Shown: positions 8,744 to 18,388, counted from the first letter of the stretch. The stretch is 64,000 nt of DNA from an uncultured Clostridia bacterium (GCA_949482135.1 CASYFC010000002.1:186001-250000); one strand, 5' to 3'. Numbers and translations are program-made. Notes: generated by a model not told the origin, from the letters alone.

Positions 8744-10504
8744 ATGAAAAAACTTAAAATGTTAACATCAATACTATTAGCTATAGTATTATGTTTAAGT
8801 TTCGTTTTACCAACAACAGTAAATGCGGCTGATGGCTCTATTGGTAAAGACGAAAAAAAATGCAGCATAACAATTTCTAATCAAGTTACTGGACATAAAT
8901 TTGTTGCATATAGAATTTTTGCAGCAGATTTAAACGTAGTAGATGGTGTAAAAACATTATCTAACGTTGAATTTGCAGATGAAACACTAGCTGATGATAT
9001 GCTAGCTTCAATTAACCTTGAATTTGGAAGAGATGATAGTAATCCAGAAATGCCATCATTTAAAACAGCAGCTGAAGTGGCTGATTATTTAAGTGGTTTA
9101 GTAGGAGATGAAGCAAGACAAGAAGCAGCAGTAAAATTTGCAAAAGCAGTAAATGAATATAAAAGTACATCATATGATTTAACTGAACAACCTGATGGAG
9201 AAAATGTTAAATATTCTGTTTCTGGGATAGAACCAGGTTACTATTTAATTATTGATGAAAATCAAACTACTCTTGAACCAGAGGGAAGTATTTATAGTAG
9301 ATTTATTCTAGAAGTTGCAGGAGATGTTGAAGCAACTGCAAAAGTAGAAGGAAAACCAACATTAGATAAAGTTGTTGGTAAAAAAGATGCTGAAGGAAAT
9401 GCAGATTATACTCCAGAAGCTAATATGGATGAAAAACATAATACAGCTAATGTTGGAGATTCAGTTCCATTCAAAATCGAAATTAATTTCCCTAATTTAG
9501 CGGAATATAGCTCATATAAATTTGAAGTAACAGATACTTTAAGTGAAGGTCTTACATTTGATAATAATGTAACAATGAAAATTCTTGGTGTTACAACTGG
9601 TGAAGGAGAGACTGCTGTTACAGAAGATATGGTATTAGAAAAAGATACAGATTTTACAGTTGTAGAAAGCACTGAAAAACCAGGAGAAGTAACAATTAAT
9701 TTTAATACAATACTTGATAAATATGAAAAGAATAAAACTTTAGTTGGAAAAACAATTGTTATTGAATATTCAGCAACATTAAATGATAATGCAAAAGGTA
9801 ATCAAGAAGCAAATACAAATACTGCTAAATTAACATATTCAAATGATCCAAGAGTTGATACATCTTACGGAACAACACCTGAAGTAACTACAGAAACATA
9901 TACATATAAAGTTACAATAAATAAAGTAGATGTAAAAAATAAAGATGCTGCTTGGGGAAATTCTCAAGAGCCAGTTGGTAGCCACGTTAAAACAGAAGGA
10001 GTTTTAAGTGATGTTGTATTTACATTACATAGAGTAACATCACCAGCTGATGCTGAAAAAGAAACATCTGAAAAAATAGGAGAAACATATACAACAAATG
10101 CTAATGGTCAAATTGCATTACCAGGTTTAGCAAACGGAACATATTATTTAATAGAAACTGAAGCTCATGCTGGATATAACAAAGTTTTAGGAAAGATTTA
10201 TTTTACAATTTCTGCTAAATATGATGCAGAAAATAAAAATGTTGTAGTAAATAATGCAGAGCTTAAAGCTGAGGCTCCAAGCGATGCCAAAAATGAAGCT
10301 AGTATTGGAGTAATTCCAGAATTTTATGCTGACAATTCTGATGTAAAATTTAGTAATGCAAATGAGTTATATTTATTAATTACTAATAGCACTGGTGCTC
10401 AATTACCATCAACAGGTGGTGTTGGTACTGTTATATTTACTGTAGTAGGTATATTAGTAATGGCAGCAGTTGTAGTTATAGCTGTTAAATCAAATAAAAA
10501 ATAA
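8744..10504 (+). CDS. Major pilin, LPxTG-anchored, isopeptide-type
   Basis: The 586-residue protein has a Sec signal peptide (residues 1-29, ending NAAD), Ig-like pilin domains, and a C-terminal sorting signal: LPSTG at 554-558, a hydrophobic stretch and a KSNKK tail. The segment TLDKVVGKK near residue 206 resembles a pilin-motif region supplying the lysine for sortase polymerisation. YSNDP and later GTYYLIETEAHAGYNKV (an E-box-like block of SpaA-type domains) suggest intramolecular isopeptide bonds. Directly followed by a class C sortase, so it is probably the polymerised shaft subunit. AGGAGG precedes the ATG. It resembles the second LPxTG protein at 53029-55137 in architecture. Confidence 0.88.
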   Translation: MKKLKMLTSILLAIVLCLSFVLPTTVNAADGSIGKDEKKCSITISNQVTGHKFVAYRIFAADLNVVDGVKTLSNVEFADETLADDMLASINLEFGRDDSNPEMPSFKTAAEVADYLSGLVGDEARQEAAVKFAKAVNEYKSTSYDLTEQPDGENVKYSVSGIEPGYYLIIDENQTTLEPEGSIYSRFILEVAGDVEATAKVEGKPTLDKVVGKKDAEGNADYTPEANMDEKHNTANVGDSVPFKIEINFPNLAEYSSYKFEVTDTLSEGLTFDNNVTMKILGVTTGEGETAVTEDMVLEKDTDFTVVESTEKPGEVTINFNTILDKYEKNKTLVGKTIVIEYSATLNDNAKGNQEANTNTAKLTYSNDPRVDTSYGTTPEVTTETYTYKVTINKVDVKNKDAAWGNSQEPVGSHVKTEGVLSDVVFTLHRVTSPADAEKETSEKIGETYTTNANGQIALPGLANGTYYLIETEAHAGYNKVLGKIYFTISAKYDAENKNVVVNNAELKAEAPSDAKNEASIGVIPEFYADNSDVKFSNANELYLLITNSTGAQLPSTGGVGTVIFTVVGILVMAAVVVIAVKSNKK

Positions 10505-10546
10505 TTATATAGAAAATTTATATAAAGATTAATAAATGGAGGGATC

Positions 10547-11410
10547 ATGAAGAAAAATATAAAGAATATTTTATTGTTCATAATATTTCTGATTGGTCTC
10601 TCTATCTTTTTATATCCAATTATAACTGGATATATTTCTTACCAAAATGGTTTATGGAAAATCAAAATGTATGAGCAGGGTATTAATGAAATTTCAGTTG
10701 AAGATTATACGAATTATCTAGAAGCTGCTCATAAATATAATGAAGAATTATATGAAGGAAAAGTAGTTGAAGATGATGATGAAGACTATTTAAATCAACT
10801 AAAAGTCCCTAATACTGATATTATGGGATATATTTATATAAAAAAGTTAAATATAGATTTACCAATATACCATACTGTTGATGAAGCTGTACTACAAGTT
10901 GGAATTGGACATTTGCCAGTAAGTTCATTGCCAGTAGGAGGTAATTCAACACATTCTGTTTTAATGGGACATAGAGGTTTGCCAACAGCGAAATTATTTA
11001 CTAATTTAGATAGAATGGAAATTGGAAATACTTTTGTTTTAAAGGTATTAAGAGAAAAGTATTATTATAAAGTAGATGAAATACAAGTTGTAGAACCAGA
11101 TAAAGTCACAGATGAAATTGAAATAGAAGAAAACAAAGATCAAGTTACTTTAATTACATGTACTCCTTATGGAATAAATTCACATAGATTATTAATTAGA
11201 GGAGTAAGAACAGAAGACCAAATTGAAGATGATGATCTTCAAACGATTTTAAATAAAAATTATAAAAATAATATTTTAATTATAGTAACTATTATTGTAT
11301 GTACTATAATATTAATTAGTACAATTATTACTTTAATGCATGAAAGAAAAATAAAAAAAGAAAATGATCCTTCACCATCAAAACCAAAAAGAAGGAGAAA
11401 AAGGAGGTAA
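10547..11410 (+). CDS. Class C (pilin-polymerising) sortase
   Basis: Class C sortases join pilin subunits through the lysine of one and the threonine of the next. The 287-residue protein has an N-terminal membrane segment (about 8-30), catalytic His in MGHRGLP (H142), catalytic Cys in TLITCTPYG (C205) and Arg in NSHRLLIRG (R214). A second membrane segment (about 237-262) with a very basic tail ending KRRRKRR is the class C hallmark. GGAGGG ribosome site. Lies 42 bases after the major pilin and 6 bases before the small LPDTG protein, so one operon. Confidence 0.93.
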   Translation: MKKNIKNILLFIIFLIGLSIFLYPIITGYISYQNGLWKIKMYEQGINEISVEDYTNYLEAAHKYNEELYEGKVVEDDDEDYLNQLKVPNTDIMGYIYIKKLNIDLPIYHTVDEAVLQVGIGHLPVSSLPVGGNSTHSVLMGHRGLPTAKLFTNLDRMEIGNTFVLKVLREKYYYKVDEIQVVEPDKVTDEIEIEENKDQVTLITCTPYGINSHRLLIRGVRTEDQIEDDDLQTILNKNYKNNILIIVTIIVCTIILISTIITLMHERKIKKENDPSPSKPKRRRKRR

Positions 11411-11416
11411 AATAGC

Positions 11417-12112
11417 ATGATAAAGAAAAATAGTATTTTAATAAAATTTACTATAACTTTCTTTGTTTTACTATTTGTCTTATCAAGTAGTAGTAATGTA
11501 TTTGCCATAACTAGTAAAGATAATATTGGAACTTTAAAAATTAAATTAGAAGACATAGAAAAACCAGAGGGAAATATTAAGGTAAATGTACATATTTACT
11601 ATATTAAAAAAGCAGTAGATATTGATGAAACAACTGTTGGATTTGAATTTACAGAAGAGTTTGAAGCAGTATCTTATATAGATGAAAAATGGGATGAAAA
11701 TACAGAAGCTTATATATCAGAATTAAAAAAATTTATTAAAAATAATGAAATTAGAAGTATAGATTTTTCATTGGATTATCCTGGTGAATCTGGATTTATG
11801 GATATGTCACTTGGAAAATATTTGATTGTTGTAGATAATTACAATGTTAATGGAAAAGAATATCAATGCAATCCTTTAATCGTTGATATACCATCAGAAG
11901 ACACTGACGGTAATTATAAATTTTCAATAACAGCCAATATAAAATCTTCTATGGTAACAAAACAACCTACAGAAAGCTATGATAAAGATGTAACTGAAAT
12001 AAAAAGATTGCCAGATACAGGTCTTCCATTTGTTTTAATTATTGTTATTAGTATATCAGGTTTACTATTAATAGTATTAGGATGCTTTCTAGATAAAAAT
12101 AAGAAAAAGTAA
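11417..12112 (+). CDS. Small LPDTG surface protein, likely basal or minor pilin
   Basis: A 231-residue protein with a signal peptide (about 1-32), one folded domain and a sorting signal LPDTG at residues 198-202 followed by a hydrophobic stretch and a DKNKKK tail. In sortase-pilus operons a short LPxTG subunit of this kind often anchors the pilus base to peptidoglycan. The domain itself is not clearly assigned. Operon position after the class C sortase, with AAGGAGG as ribosome site, supports the role. A terminator overlaps the stop codon. Confidence 0.75.
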   Translation: MIKKNSILIKFTITFFVLLFVLSSSSNVFAITSKDNIGTLKIKLEDIEKPEGNIKVNVHIYYIKKAVDIDETTVGFEFTEEFEAVSYIDEKWDENTEAYISELKKFIKNNEIRSIDFSLDYPGESGFMDMSLGKYLIVVDNYNVNGKEYQCNPLIVDIPSEDTDGNYKFSITANIKSSMVTKQPTESYDKDVTEIKRLPDTGLPFVLIIVISISGLLLIVLGCFLDKNKKK

Positions 12113-12148
12113 ACTATATAGTATAATCCTGTATGGTTTACTTTTTTA
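12105..12148 (+). terminator. Terminator overlapping the LPDTG gene end
   Basis: AAGTAAACTATATAG (12107-12121) pairs with CTGTATGGTTTACTT (12129-12143) with two G-U wobbles, followed by T6. It may only partly stop transcription, since the next sortase is 60 bases on. Confidence 0.75.
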
Positions 12149-12173
12149 GTTATAAAGTATGTAAGGAATTAAA

Positions 12174-12752
12174 ATGGAGAAAAACAAATTAAGACCTAGA
12201 AATATAATTGGAAAGATTTGTATAGTATTAGGCTGGCAATTGTTAGTTGTTGCAGTTATGCTTATTGGATATGGATATTATGAAGCAAAAAATGCATATA
12301 CTTTTTCAGAAACTACGGTTGCAGAAATACAAGATACCATAGATAATGAAATAAGCAATTTAGAAGAAGTTGAATATAAAGGAAAAGTATATATAGGTTT
12401 AATTGAAATACCTACTTTAAATTTGAAATTACCAATTTTAAGAAATTGTACAGATGAAAATTTAAAATTGGCACCTTGTAGATTTTTTGGAGATATATAT
12501 TTAGATGAGCCAGTCGTATTTGCAGCACATAATTATCCCAAATTTTTTGGCAATTTAAAATATTTAAAAAAAGATGATGATATCTATTTTAGAATGTTAG
12601 ATGGAAAAAGAATTCAATATAAAGTTAAAGAAACAGAAGCACTAGATGGAATAGATGTAGAGGGTATGACAAATACAGAATATGATTTAACATTATTCAC
12701 ATGTAATTATGCTAAAGATAAGAGAATTACAGTAAGATGTAATAAATATTAA
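12174..12752 (+). CDS. Second sortase (class not certain)
   Basis: A short 192-residue sortase with a single N-terminal membrane segment (about 12-33) and no C-terminal one. Catalytic residues: His in FAAHNYPKFFG (H119), Cys in LFTCNYAKDKR (C177) and Arg (R184). Lacking a C-terminal membrane anchor, it is not class C; it more likely attaches finished pili or other LPxTG proteins to the wall, like class A, D or E enzymes. A basic N-terminus faces the cytoplasm. It closes the pilus cassette and is followed by a terminator and the priA promoter. Confidence 0.85.
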   Translation: MEKNKLRPRNIIGKICIVLGWQLLVVAVMLIGYGYYEAKNAYTFSETTVAEIQDTIDNEISNLEEVEYKGKVYIGLIEIPTLNLKLPILRNCTDENLKLAPCRFFGDIYLDEPVVFAAHNYPKFFGNLKYLKKDDDIYFRMLDGKRIQYKVKETEALDGIDVEGMTNTEYDLTLFTCNYAKDKRITVRCNKY

Positions 12753-12790
12753 AAGAGCAATATTGTTTATAAATATTGTTCTTTTTTTTG
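12753..12790 (+). terminator. Terminator of the pilus cassette
   Basis: AAGAGCAATATT (12753-12764) pairs with AATATTGTTCTT (12772-12783) with one G-U wobble, followed by T-rich sequence. Confidence 0.8.
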
Positions 12791-12804
12791 TAAAATGATA
12801 TAAT
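12776..12804 (+). promoter_or_regulatory. Candidate priA promoter
   Basis: TTGTTC at 12776-12781 and TATAAT at 12799-12804, spacing 17. The -35 box lies inside the preceding terminator hairpin, so priA restarts transcription after the pilus cassette. Confidence 0.5.
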
Positions 12805-12838
12805 TCATAAATAATATCGCTTTTCTGAAAGGAAAACA

Positions 12839-15073
12839 ATGTACGCAGAAGTAATTATTAATAGCAATGCTAAAGACTTAAATAGAATATTTGATTATAT
12901 AGTTCCAAATTGTATGGAAAATACAATAAAAATTGGAGCTAGAGTTTTTGTGCCTTTTGGAAAAGGCTCAAAACTTGCAGATGGTTTTGTTATTAATTTT
13001 AAAGATGAATCAGAATTTGCAAATAAAGAAATAGCTAAGATTGAAATAGAAAATAGTTTAACAGAAGATAACATTATATTAGCAAAACTTATGGCAAGAA
13101 AATACTTTTGCAATATTTCAGATTGTATAAAACTTATGCTCCCACCAGGAACTTCAAGTAAAGAAATAAATAATAGAGTAAAAGAAAAAACAGGCAATTT
13201 TGTATTTTTAAATAAACAAGTAGATGAAATTGAAATTTTAATAGAAGAAAGAAAAATAAAAAGAGATACTCATATTAAAGTATTAAGATTTTTAGAAAAA
13301 AATGATGGAGTTTATATTTCAGATTTAGAAACAGTAACAGAAGTCAGTAAAGCTGTATTTAAAACTCTTGAAAAAAATGGTTATATAAAAATAGTAGAAA
13401 AACAAATTGAAAGAAATCCATTTGTAAACAAAAAAATAGAAAAAGATAATCCAAAAAAATTAACAGAAGAACAACAAAAATGTTTTGATGGAATTAATTT
13501 TTGTATTCAGAATAATGAATTTTCTAAGAACTTGATTTATGGAATTACAGGTTCAGGAAAAACGGAAATTTATATGCAACTTATTGGTAAAATCTTAGAA
13601 AAAGAAAAAGATGCAATAATGCTTGTTCCAGAAATCTCTTTAACACCTCAAATGGTTGATAGATTTTTGGCAAGATTTGGAGATGTTGTTGCAGTTTTAC
13701 ATAGTAAATTGTCAGATGGGGAAAGATATGATGAGTGGCAAAATATTGCTAGTGGAAAAAAGAAAATAGTAATAGGTGCAAGATCTGCAATTTTTGCACC
13801 TGTGAAAAATTTAGGGATAATTATAATAGATGAAGAACATGATATGTCTTATAAAGCAGAAAATACTCCTAGATATAATGCAAAAGATTTAGCTAAATAT
13901 ATTGCAGAAAAAAATTCTTGCCCATTAGTTTTAGGAAGTGCAACACCAGATATTACTACAATGCAAAGTGCTAAAGAAAATGAAATTACTTTATATACAT
14001 TGAAAAATAGAGCAAATAAAGCAAAGCTTCCAATTGTAGATATTGTAGATATGAGGAATGAACTTGCAATTGGAAATAGATCTATGATTAGTTTTAAATT
14101 ACAAGATGAAATAAATAAAAATTTAGAAAAAAAGAAACAAACAATTTTATTTTTAAATAGAAGAGGATATTCAACATTCATAATGTGCAGAGACTGTGGA
14201 TATGTTGCTAAATGTAAAAATTGTAATATAAGTTTAACATATCATATGAGTGAAAATAAATTAAAGTGTCATTATTGTGGATATGAAAGATCTACTATAA
14301 AAGAATGTCCAGAATGTCAAAGTAAAAAAGTAAAATATTTTGGAACTGGAACACAAAAGTTGGAAAATGAAGTTCACAAATTATTTCCAAATGTTAGTAC
14401 AATTAGGATGGACTTAGATACAGTAACAAAGAAAAATTCTCATGAAGAAATATTAAATAAATTTAAAAATGAAAATGTAGATATTTTAATAGGAACTCAA
14501 ATGATTGTAAAAGGACATCATTTTCCAAATGTAACTTTAGTTGGAGTTGTTTCAGCAGATAACAGTTTAAATATGGATGATTATAGAGCTGTTGAAAGAA
14601 CATTTCAAACATTAGTACAAGTTTCAGGACGTGCAGGAAGAGAAGAAAATGGAAATGTTATTATACAAACTTACAATCCAGATCATTATGCAATTATAGA
14701 AGCTCAAAAACAAGATTATGATTTGTTTTATAATCAAGAAATCTCCTTAAGAAAAATGTTGAAATATCCGCCATTTTACGATATAATACTTATTAGCTTT
14801 TCAGGAAAAAATTTAAATCAAATAAAAAATATATCAAATTTAGTACATAAAAGATTATTATCAGTTCAAAATGATAATATGAGTATTTATAAACCTGTAC
14901 CTTCACCTGTAGATAAAATTCAAAATAATTACAGATGGAGAATTATTATCAAAAGTAGTAAAGTTACATCAAAAGTGTTAGATATTATAAATTATGCTAT
15001 AAATGATGAAAAAATAAAGAAAAGCAAGGAAGTAAAAATTACAGTGGATATTAATCCAAATACGATGAATTAA
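12839..15073 (+). CDS. priA: Primosomal protein N' (replication restart helicase)
   Basis: PriA is a 3'-5' DNA helicase that reloads the replisome at stalled forks. Walker A GITGSGKTEIY lies near residue 235, Walker B IIDEEHD near 329, and paired cysteine motifs for zinc (CRDCGYVAKCKNC, then CHYCG, CPEC) near 450-490. Helicase motifs such as GTQMIVKGHHFPNV and QVSGRAGREENG follow. 744 residues is normal. The conserved downstream order priA-def-fmt is present; coaBC, often just upstream in Firmicutes, is absent here, where the pilus cassette lies instead. Confidence 0.96.
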   Translation: MYAEVIINSNAKDLNRIFDYIVPNCMENTIKIGARVFVPFGKGSKLADGFVINFKDESEFANKEIAKIEIENSLTEDNIILAKLMARKYFCNISDCIKLMLPPGTSSKEINNRVKEKTGNFVFLNKQVDEIEILIEERKIKRDTHIKVLRFLEKNDGVYISDLETVTEVSKAVFKTLEKNGYIKIVEKQIERNPFVNKKIEKDNPKKLTEEQQKCFDGINFCIQNNEFSKNLIYGITGSGKTEIYMQLIGKILEKEKDAIMLVPEISLTPQMVDRFLARFGDVVAVLHSKLSDGERYDEWQNIASGKKKIVIGARSAIFAPVKNLGIIIIDEEHDMSYKAENTPRYNAKDLAKYIAEKNSCPLVLGSATPDITTMQSAKENEITLYTLKNRANKAKLPIVDIVDMRNELAIGNRSMISFKLQDEINKNLEKKKQTILFLNRRGYSTFIMCRDCGYVAKCKNCNISLTYHMSENKLKCHYCGYERSTIKECPECQSKKVKYFGTGTQKLENEVHKLFPNVSTIRMDLDTVTKKNSHEEILNKFKNENVDILIGTQMIVKGHHFPNVTLVGVVSADNSLNMDDYRAVERTFQTLVQVSGRAGREENGNVIIQTYNPDHYAIIEAQKQDYDLFYNQEISLRKMLKYPPFYDIILISFSGKNLNQIKNISNLVHKRLLSVQNDNMSIYKPVPSPVDKIQNNYRWRIIIKSSKVTSKVLDIINYAINDEKIKKSKEVKITVDINPNTMN

Positions 15074-15092
15074 AATAAAAGGGGTATAAAAA

Positions 15093-15578
15093 ATGGCTAT
15101 TAGAAATTTAAGATATGATGGAGATGAAATACTAAGAAAGCGTTCAAGAGAAATAGAAGTAATAGATGATAAAATAAAAGAGCTTGCTCAAGATATGATG
15201 GAAACAATGCATAAATGGGATGGATTAGGCTTAGCAGGTCCACAAGTTGGAGTGCTAAAAAGAATAATAGTAATAGATTTGTATGAAGATGATATGCAAT
15301 TTACGCTAATAAATCCAGTAATAATTAAAGAAAAAGGTGTTCAAAATGTGGAAGAAGGATGCTTAAGTTTTCCAAACAAATTTGGCAAAGTTGAAAGACC
15401 AAAAGAAGTTGTTGTAGAAGCTTTAGATTTAGATGGTAAAAAAGTAAAATTAAAAGCAAAAGATTTACTTGCTCAAGCTTTATGCCATGAAATAGATCAT
15501 TTAAATGGAGTTTTATTTACAGATAAAGTTGAGCCAGGAACTTTAGAGGTAGTAAAACCTAAAGAAGAGAAAAAATAA
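15093..15578 (+). CDS. def: Peptide deformylase
   Basis: Removes the formyl group from the N-terminal methionine of new proteins. All three motifs are present: GLGLAGPQVG (residues 44-53; family GxGLAAPQ), EEGCLSFP with metal ligand C90, and CHEIDHLNG with H132, E133 and H136. 161 residues. AGGGG ribosome site; lies 19 bases after priA and just before fmt, which adds the formyl group that this enzyme removes. Confidence 0.96.
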   Translation: MAIRNLRYDGDEILRKRSREIEVIDDKIKELAQDMMETMHKWDGLGLAGPQVGVLKRIIVIDLYEDDMQFTLINPVIIKEKGVQNVEEGCLSFPNKFGKVERPKEVVVEALDLDGKKVKLKAKDLLAQALCHEIDHLNGVLFTDKVEPGTLEVVKPKEEKK

Positions 15579-15593
15579 ATAGGGGAGATGTTA

Positions 15594-16571
15594 ATGAGAA
15601 TTCTTTTTATGGGGACTCCTGATATTGCAAGAGAGTCTTTAGATAATTTATATAATGCAGGATTTGAAATATGTGGTGTTGTAACAGCACCAGATAGACC
15701 AGCTGGAAGGGGAATGAAAATAGTATCATCACCAGTAAAAGAATATGCTATAGAGAAAAAATTAAAGGTATTTCAACCTGAAAAAATAGTAAATAATACA
15801 GAATTTAAAGATGAAATAAAAGCTTTAAAACCTGATTTAGTATGTGTTGTAGCATATGGTGTTATTCTTCCAAAATCTTTTTTAAAAATCCCATCACTAG
15901 GATGTATAAATCTTCACCCATCAATGCTTCCAAATTATAGAGGACCAGCACCAATTCAATGGGCTATTTTAAATGGAGATAAAAAAACTGGAGTAACAAT
16001 AATGTATTTAAACGAGAAAATGGATGAAGGAGATATAATTGCTCAAAAAGAAGTAGAAATTGATGATGATGAAACAACAGGAGAATTGTGGAATAGATTA
16101 TCTGAGTTGGGGTCTAAACTTTTACTTCAAGTTGTTAACAATATATCAAAAGGAAAAATAGAAAGAACTCCTCAACCAGAAGAATTTACTCTAGCTCCAA
16201 TGCTTAATAAAGAAATGGCAAAAATTGATTGGCAAAAACAAGATGCTGTTCAAATAAAAAATCTTGTAAGAGGCTTAAATCCAATTATGGGAACATATGC
16301 TTTTCTAAAAAACAAAAAAATAAAATTTTGGAAAGTCCAAAAATTAAATGAAGATGAATATCGCGAAGTTGCAAATAATATTGAGCATCTAGACTATGAA
16401 AATGAAAAAAGTGGAATAGTATTGCTTGCAAATGAAAAAAAAGGTTTATTTATAAAAACAATTAATGGAATAATTTCAGTTCTTGAAATACAAGGAGAAA
16501 ATGCTAAAAGAATGAATGTTAGTGATTTTTTAAGAGGAAATAATATTAGTATCGGTGAAAAATTTGAATAA
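15594..16571 (+). CDS. fmt: Methionyl-tRNA formyltransferase
   Basis: Formylates initiator Met-tRNA using 10-formyl-tetrahydrofolate. It begins MRILFMGTPDIARESL and contains LHPSMLPNYRGPAPIQWAI, the catalytic/folate block, and MYLNEKMDEGDII. An ATG at 15588 is only one base from the AGGGGAG ribosome site, so the ATG at 15594 is preferred; it also matches the family N-terminus. 325 residues. Its formyl donor could come from the fhs product further along this strand. Confidence 0.95.
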   Translation: MRILFMGTPDIARESLDNLYNAGFEICGVVTAPDRPAGRGMKIVSSPVKEYAIEKKLKVFQPEKIVNNTEFKDEIKALKPDLVCVVAYGVILPKSFLKIPSLGCINLHPSMLPNYRGPAPIQWAILNGDKKTGVTIMYLNEKMDEGDIIAQKEVEIDDDETTGELWNRLSELGSKLLLQVVNNISKGKIERTPQPEEFTLAPMLNKEMAKIDWQKQDAVQIKNLVRGLNPIMGTYAFLKNKKIKFWKVQKLNEDEYREVANNIEHLDYENEKSGIVLLANEKKGLFIKTINGIISVLEIQGENAKRMNVSDFLRGNNISIGEKFE

Positions 16572-16643
16572 TAAGTGCTTGTAAAAAAGCTATTATATTG
16601 ATATACTTTAATAGAAAAAAATATTTATAAGGAGGTATTTTTT

Positions 16644-17081
16644 ATGGAAGAAAATAACGAAAACGAATTAATTGAAACTACTGAAGAAATTGTTACTGAA
16701 GGAACTAATTCAATTAGAATTTCTAATGAAGCAGTTGCAACATATGCAGGAATAGCTGTTTCAGAAGTATCAGGAGTTTATGGAATGGCTGGTGGATTTG
16801 CTGGAATTACAGAAGCTTTAAGTGGAAAGAAAAATCTAGCAAAAGGAATTAAAGTTGATGTAGATGAGAAAAGTGCAAAAATAGATGTAAATATTATTGT
16901 TGAATATGGTGCTAGAATACCAGATGTTGCATTCGAAATTCAAAATGGTGTAAAAAAATCAGTAGAAAACATGACTGGATTAAAAGTTCAAGAGGTAAAT
17001 GTACATGTTCAAGGAGTTCATGCAATAACAGATAAAGAACCAGAAGAGAATATAGAACCAGAAACAAATGAAGAAAATTAG
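16644..17081 (+). CDS. Asp23/Gls24 family envelope-stress protein
   Basis: Asp23-family proteins are abundant cytoplasmic proteins anchored at the membrane by AmaP. The domain spans roughly residues 20-125, with IRISNEAVATYAGIAVSEVSG, a glycine-rich turn (GMAGGFAG), and VDVNIIVEYGARIPDV before a final VQEVNVHVQGV strand. Both ends are acidic. 145 residues, strong AAGGAGG site. The next two genes encode an AmaP-like anchor and a small DUF2273 protein, the usual trio. A related domain is fused to an NTPase at 62502-63365. Confidence 0.92.
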   Translation: MEENNENELIETTEEIVTEGTNSIRISNEAVATYAGIAVSEVSGVYGMAGGFAGITEALSGKKNLAKGIKVDVDEKSAKIDVNIIVEYGARIPDVAFEIQNGVKKSVENMTGLKVQEVNVHVQGVHAITDKEPEENIEPETNEEN

Positions 17082-17102
17082 AAATATAATATGGAGGAGA
17101 AA

Positions 17103-17717
17103 ATGAAGATTTTTGATAGATTAGCTTTAAAAATATTTTCACTAATTATTTTTACAATAGCTGTAGGAATCATTTTAATAATAACAGGATTTGTTTCTCT
17201 TGGTCAAATTATTACAGATTTTGTTAATTTTGCTAATGGAGAATATGGAACAAGAATATTATTAGGTATTTCTGGAGTTTTAATATTAATAGCAATAAAA
17301 GGGCTATTTTTTGCAAGTAAACCTAATTCAAAAGGTAAAGAAGGAGTTATACTGGAAAATGATAATGGTAAATTAGTTATTTCTAAGGAAAGTTTAGAAA
17401 ATCTAATTGCAAGTGTTACTAAAGAAATACCAGGAGCCGAAACAGTTTCAAGTAGAACTATAGTAGATAAGAATAAAAATTTAATAGTATATGTTACAGC
17501 TTTAGTAAGTAAAGATGTAATGATAAAAGATGTTTCTAACGAACTACAAAACAAAGTAAAAGAAGCAATGAGAAGAACTGCTGATCTTGAGGTTAAAGAA
17601 GTTAATATTAGAATAAAAAATATTACTTCAAAAAAAGTAAAAGGATTACCTTCACCAAATGTAGAACCAGAGGTAATTGAAGAAAGTAATGTAGAAACAT
17701 CATCAGAAGAAGAATAG
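17103..17717 (+). CDS. amaP: AmaP-like membrane anchor of Asp23
   Basis: Two N-terminal membrane segments (about residues 10-32 and 47-70) precede a cytoplasmic domain whose C-terminal half is itself weakly Asp23-like (VIYVTALVSKDVMIKDVS ... VKEVNIRIKNI). This is the AmaP layout. An ATG at 17091 exists, but GGAGGAG at 17093-17099 is clearly the ribosome site for the ATG at 17103, giving a start MKIFDRLALKI. 204 residues. It lies between the Asp23 gene and the DUF2273 gene. Confidence 0.85.
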   Translation: MKIFDRLALKIFSLIIFTIAVGIILIITGFVSLGQIITDFVNFANGEYGTRILLGISGVLILIAIKGLFFASKPNSKGKEGVILENDNGKLVISKESLENLIASVTKEIPGAETVSSRTIVDKNKNLIVYVTALVSKDVMIKDVSNELQNKVKEAMRRTADLEVKEVNIRIKNITSKKVKGLPSPNVEPEVIEESNVETSSEEE

Positions 17718-17734
17718 AAGGAGTGTTATTTAAA

Positions 17735-17950
17735 ATGAATGATGATAAAGAAGAAAAAAATGTATTTTTAAGCCAATATGGTGGAGCCATAATAGGTGGA
17801 TTAATAGCATTGTTATTATGCTTTACAGAAATATATAAATTTTTATTATATATAGTAATTGTACTTGCTGGAGTTTTTATAGGAAATTATGTACAAAAAA
17901 ATAAATCAAAAGTAAAACAAGTATTAAAAGATTTTATAGATAAATTTTAG
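17735..17950 (+). CDS. Small DUF2273-type membrane protein
   Basis: A 71-residue protein with two hydrophobic segments (QYGGAIIGGLIALLLC, then FLLYIVIVLAGVFIGNYV) and a basic tail, matching the small protein usually encoded with Asp23 and AmaP. GTG at 17723 overlaps the AAGGAG ribosome site, so the ATG at 17735 is chosen. Probably a partner of the membrane-bound Asp23 complex; its own activity is unknown. Confidence 0.82.
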   Translation: MNDDKEEKNVFLSQYGGAIIGGLIALLLCFTEIYKFLLYIVIVLAGVFIGNYVQKNKSKVKQVLKDFIDKF

Positions 17951-17959
17951 GAGGATATG

Positions 17960-18388
17960 ATGCAAAGGTCTGCAATGAGAGAGCTAGCTTTTAAGTTAGT
18001 TTACGAAATAGAAGTACAAAAGGAAAATAAAGAAGAACAATTTGAAATATTCTTAGAAAATAATGAAATAGCTGATAAAAGTGTAATAGAGTATTTAAGA
18101 GATATAAAAGATGGTATAAATACAAATTCAGAAGAAATAAATAAATTAATTACTACTAACTTAAAAGATAATTGGAGTTTAAATAGAATTTCAAAAATTA
18201 ATTTAAGCTTAATAAAAATTGCAATTTATGAAATGGTATATAAGAAACTACCATATAAAGTTGCAATAAATGAAGTTGTAGAACTTGCTAAAAAATATGC
18301 AGATGAATCTGCGCCAGTATTTATTAATGGAATCTTAGCAAGTGTTGTTAAAGAAAAAAATCTAAATGGAGATATTAATGAAAATTAA
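17960..18388 (+). CDS. nusB: Transcription antitermination factor NusB
   Basis: NusB with NusE (S10) binds boxA RNA for rRNA antitermination. The helical protein begins MQRSAMRELAFKLVYEIEV and has the conserved ISKINLSLIKIAIYEM and AINEVVELAKKYADESAPVFINGILASV. ATG at 17957 is too near the GGAGG site; 17960 fits better (142 residues). The end overlaps the xseA start by 11 bases. Confidence 0.94.
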   Translation: MQRSAMRELAFKLVYEIEVQKENKEEQFEIFLENNEIADKSVIEYLRDIKDGINTNSEEINKLITTNLKDNWSLNRISKINLSLIKIAIYEMVYKKLPYKVAINEVVELAKKYADESAPVFINGILASVVKEKNLNGDINEN

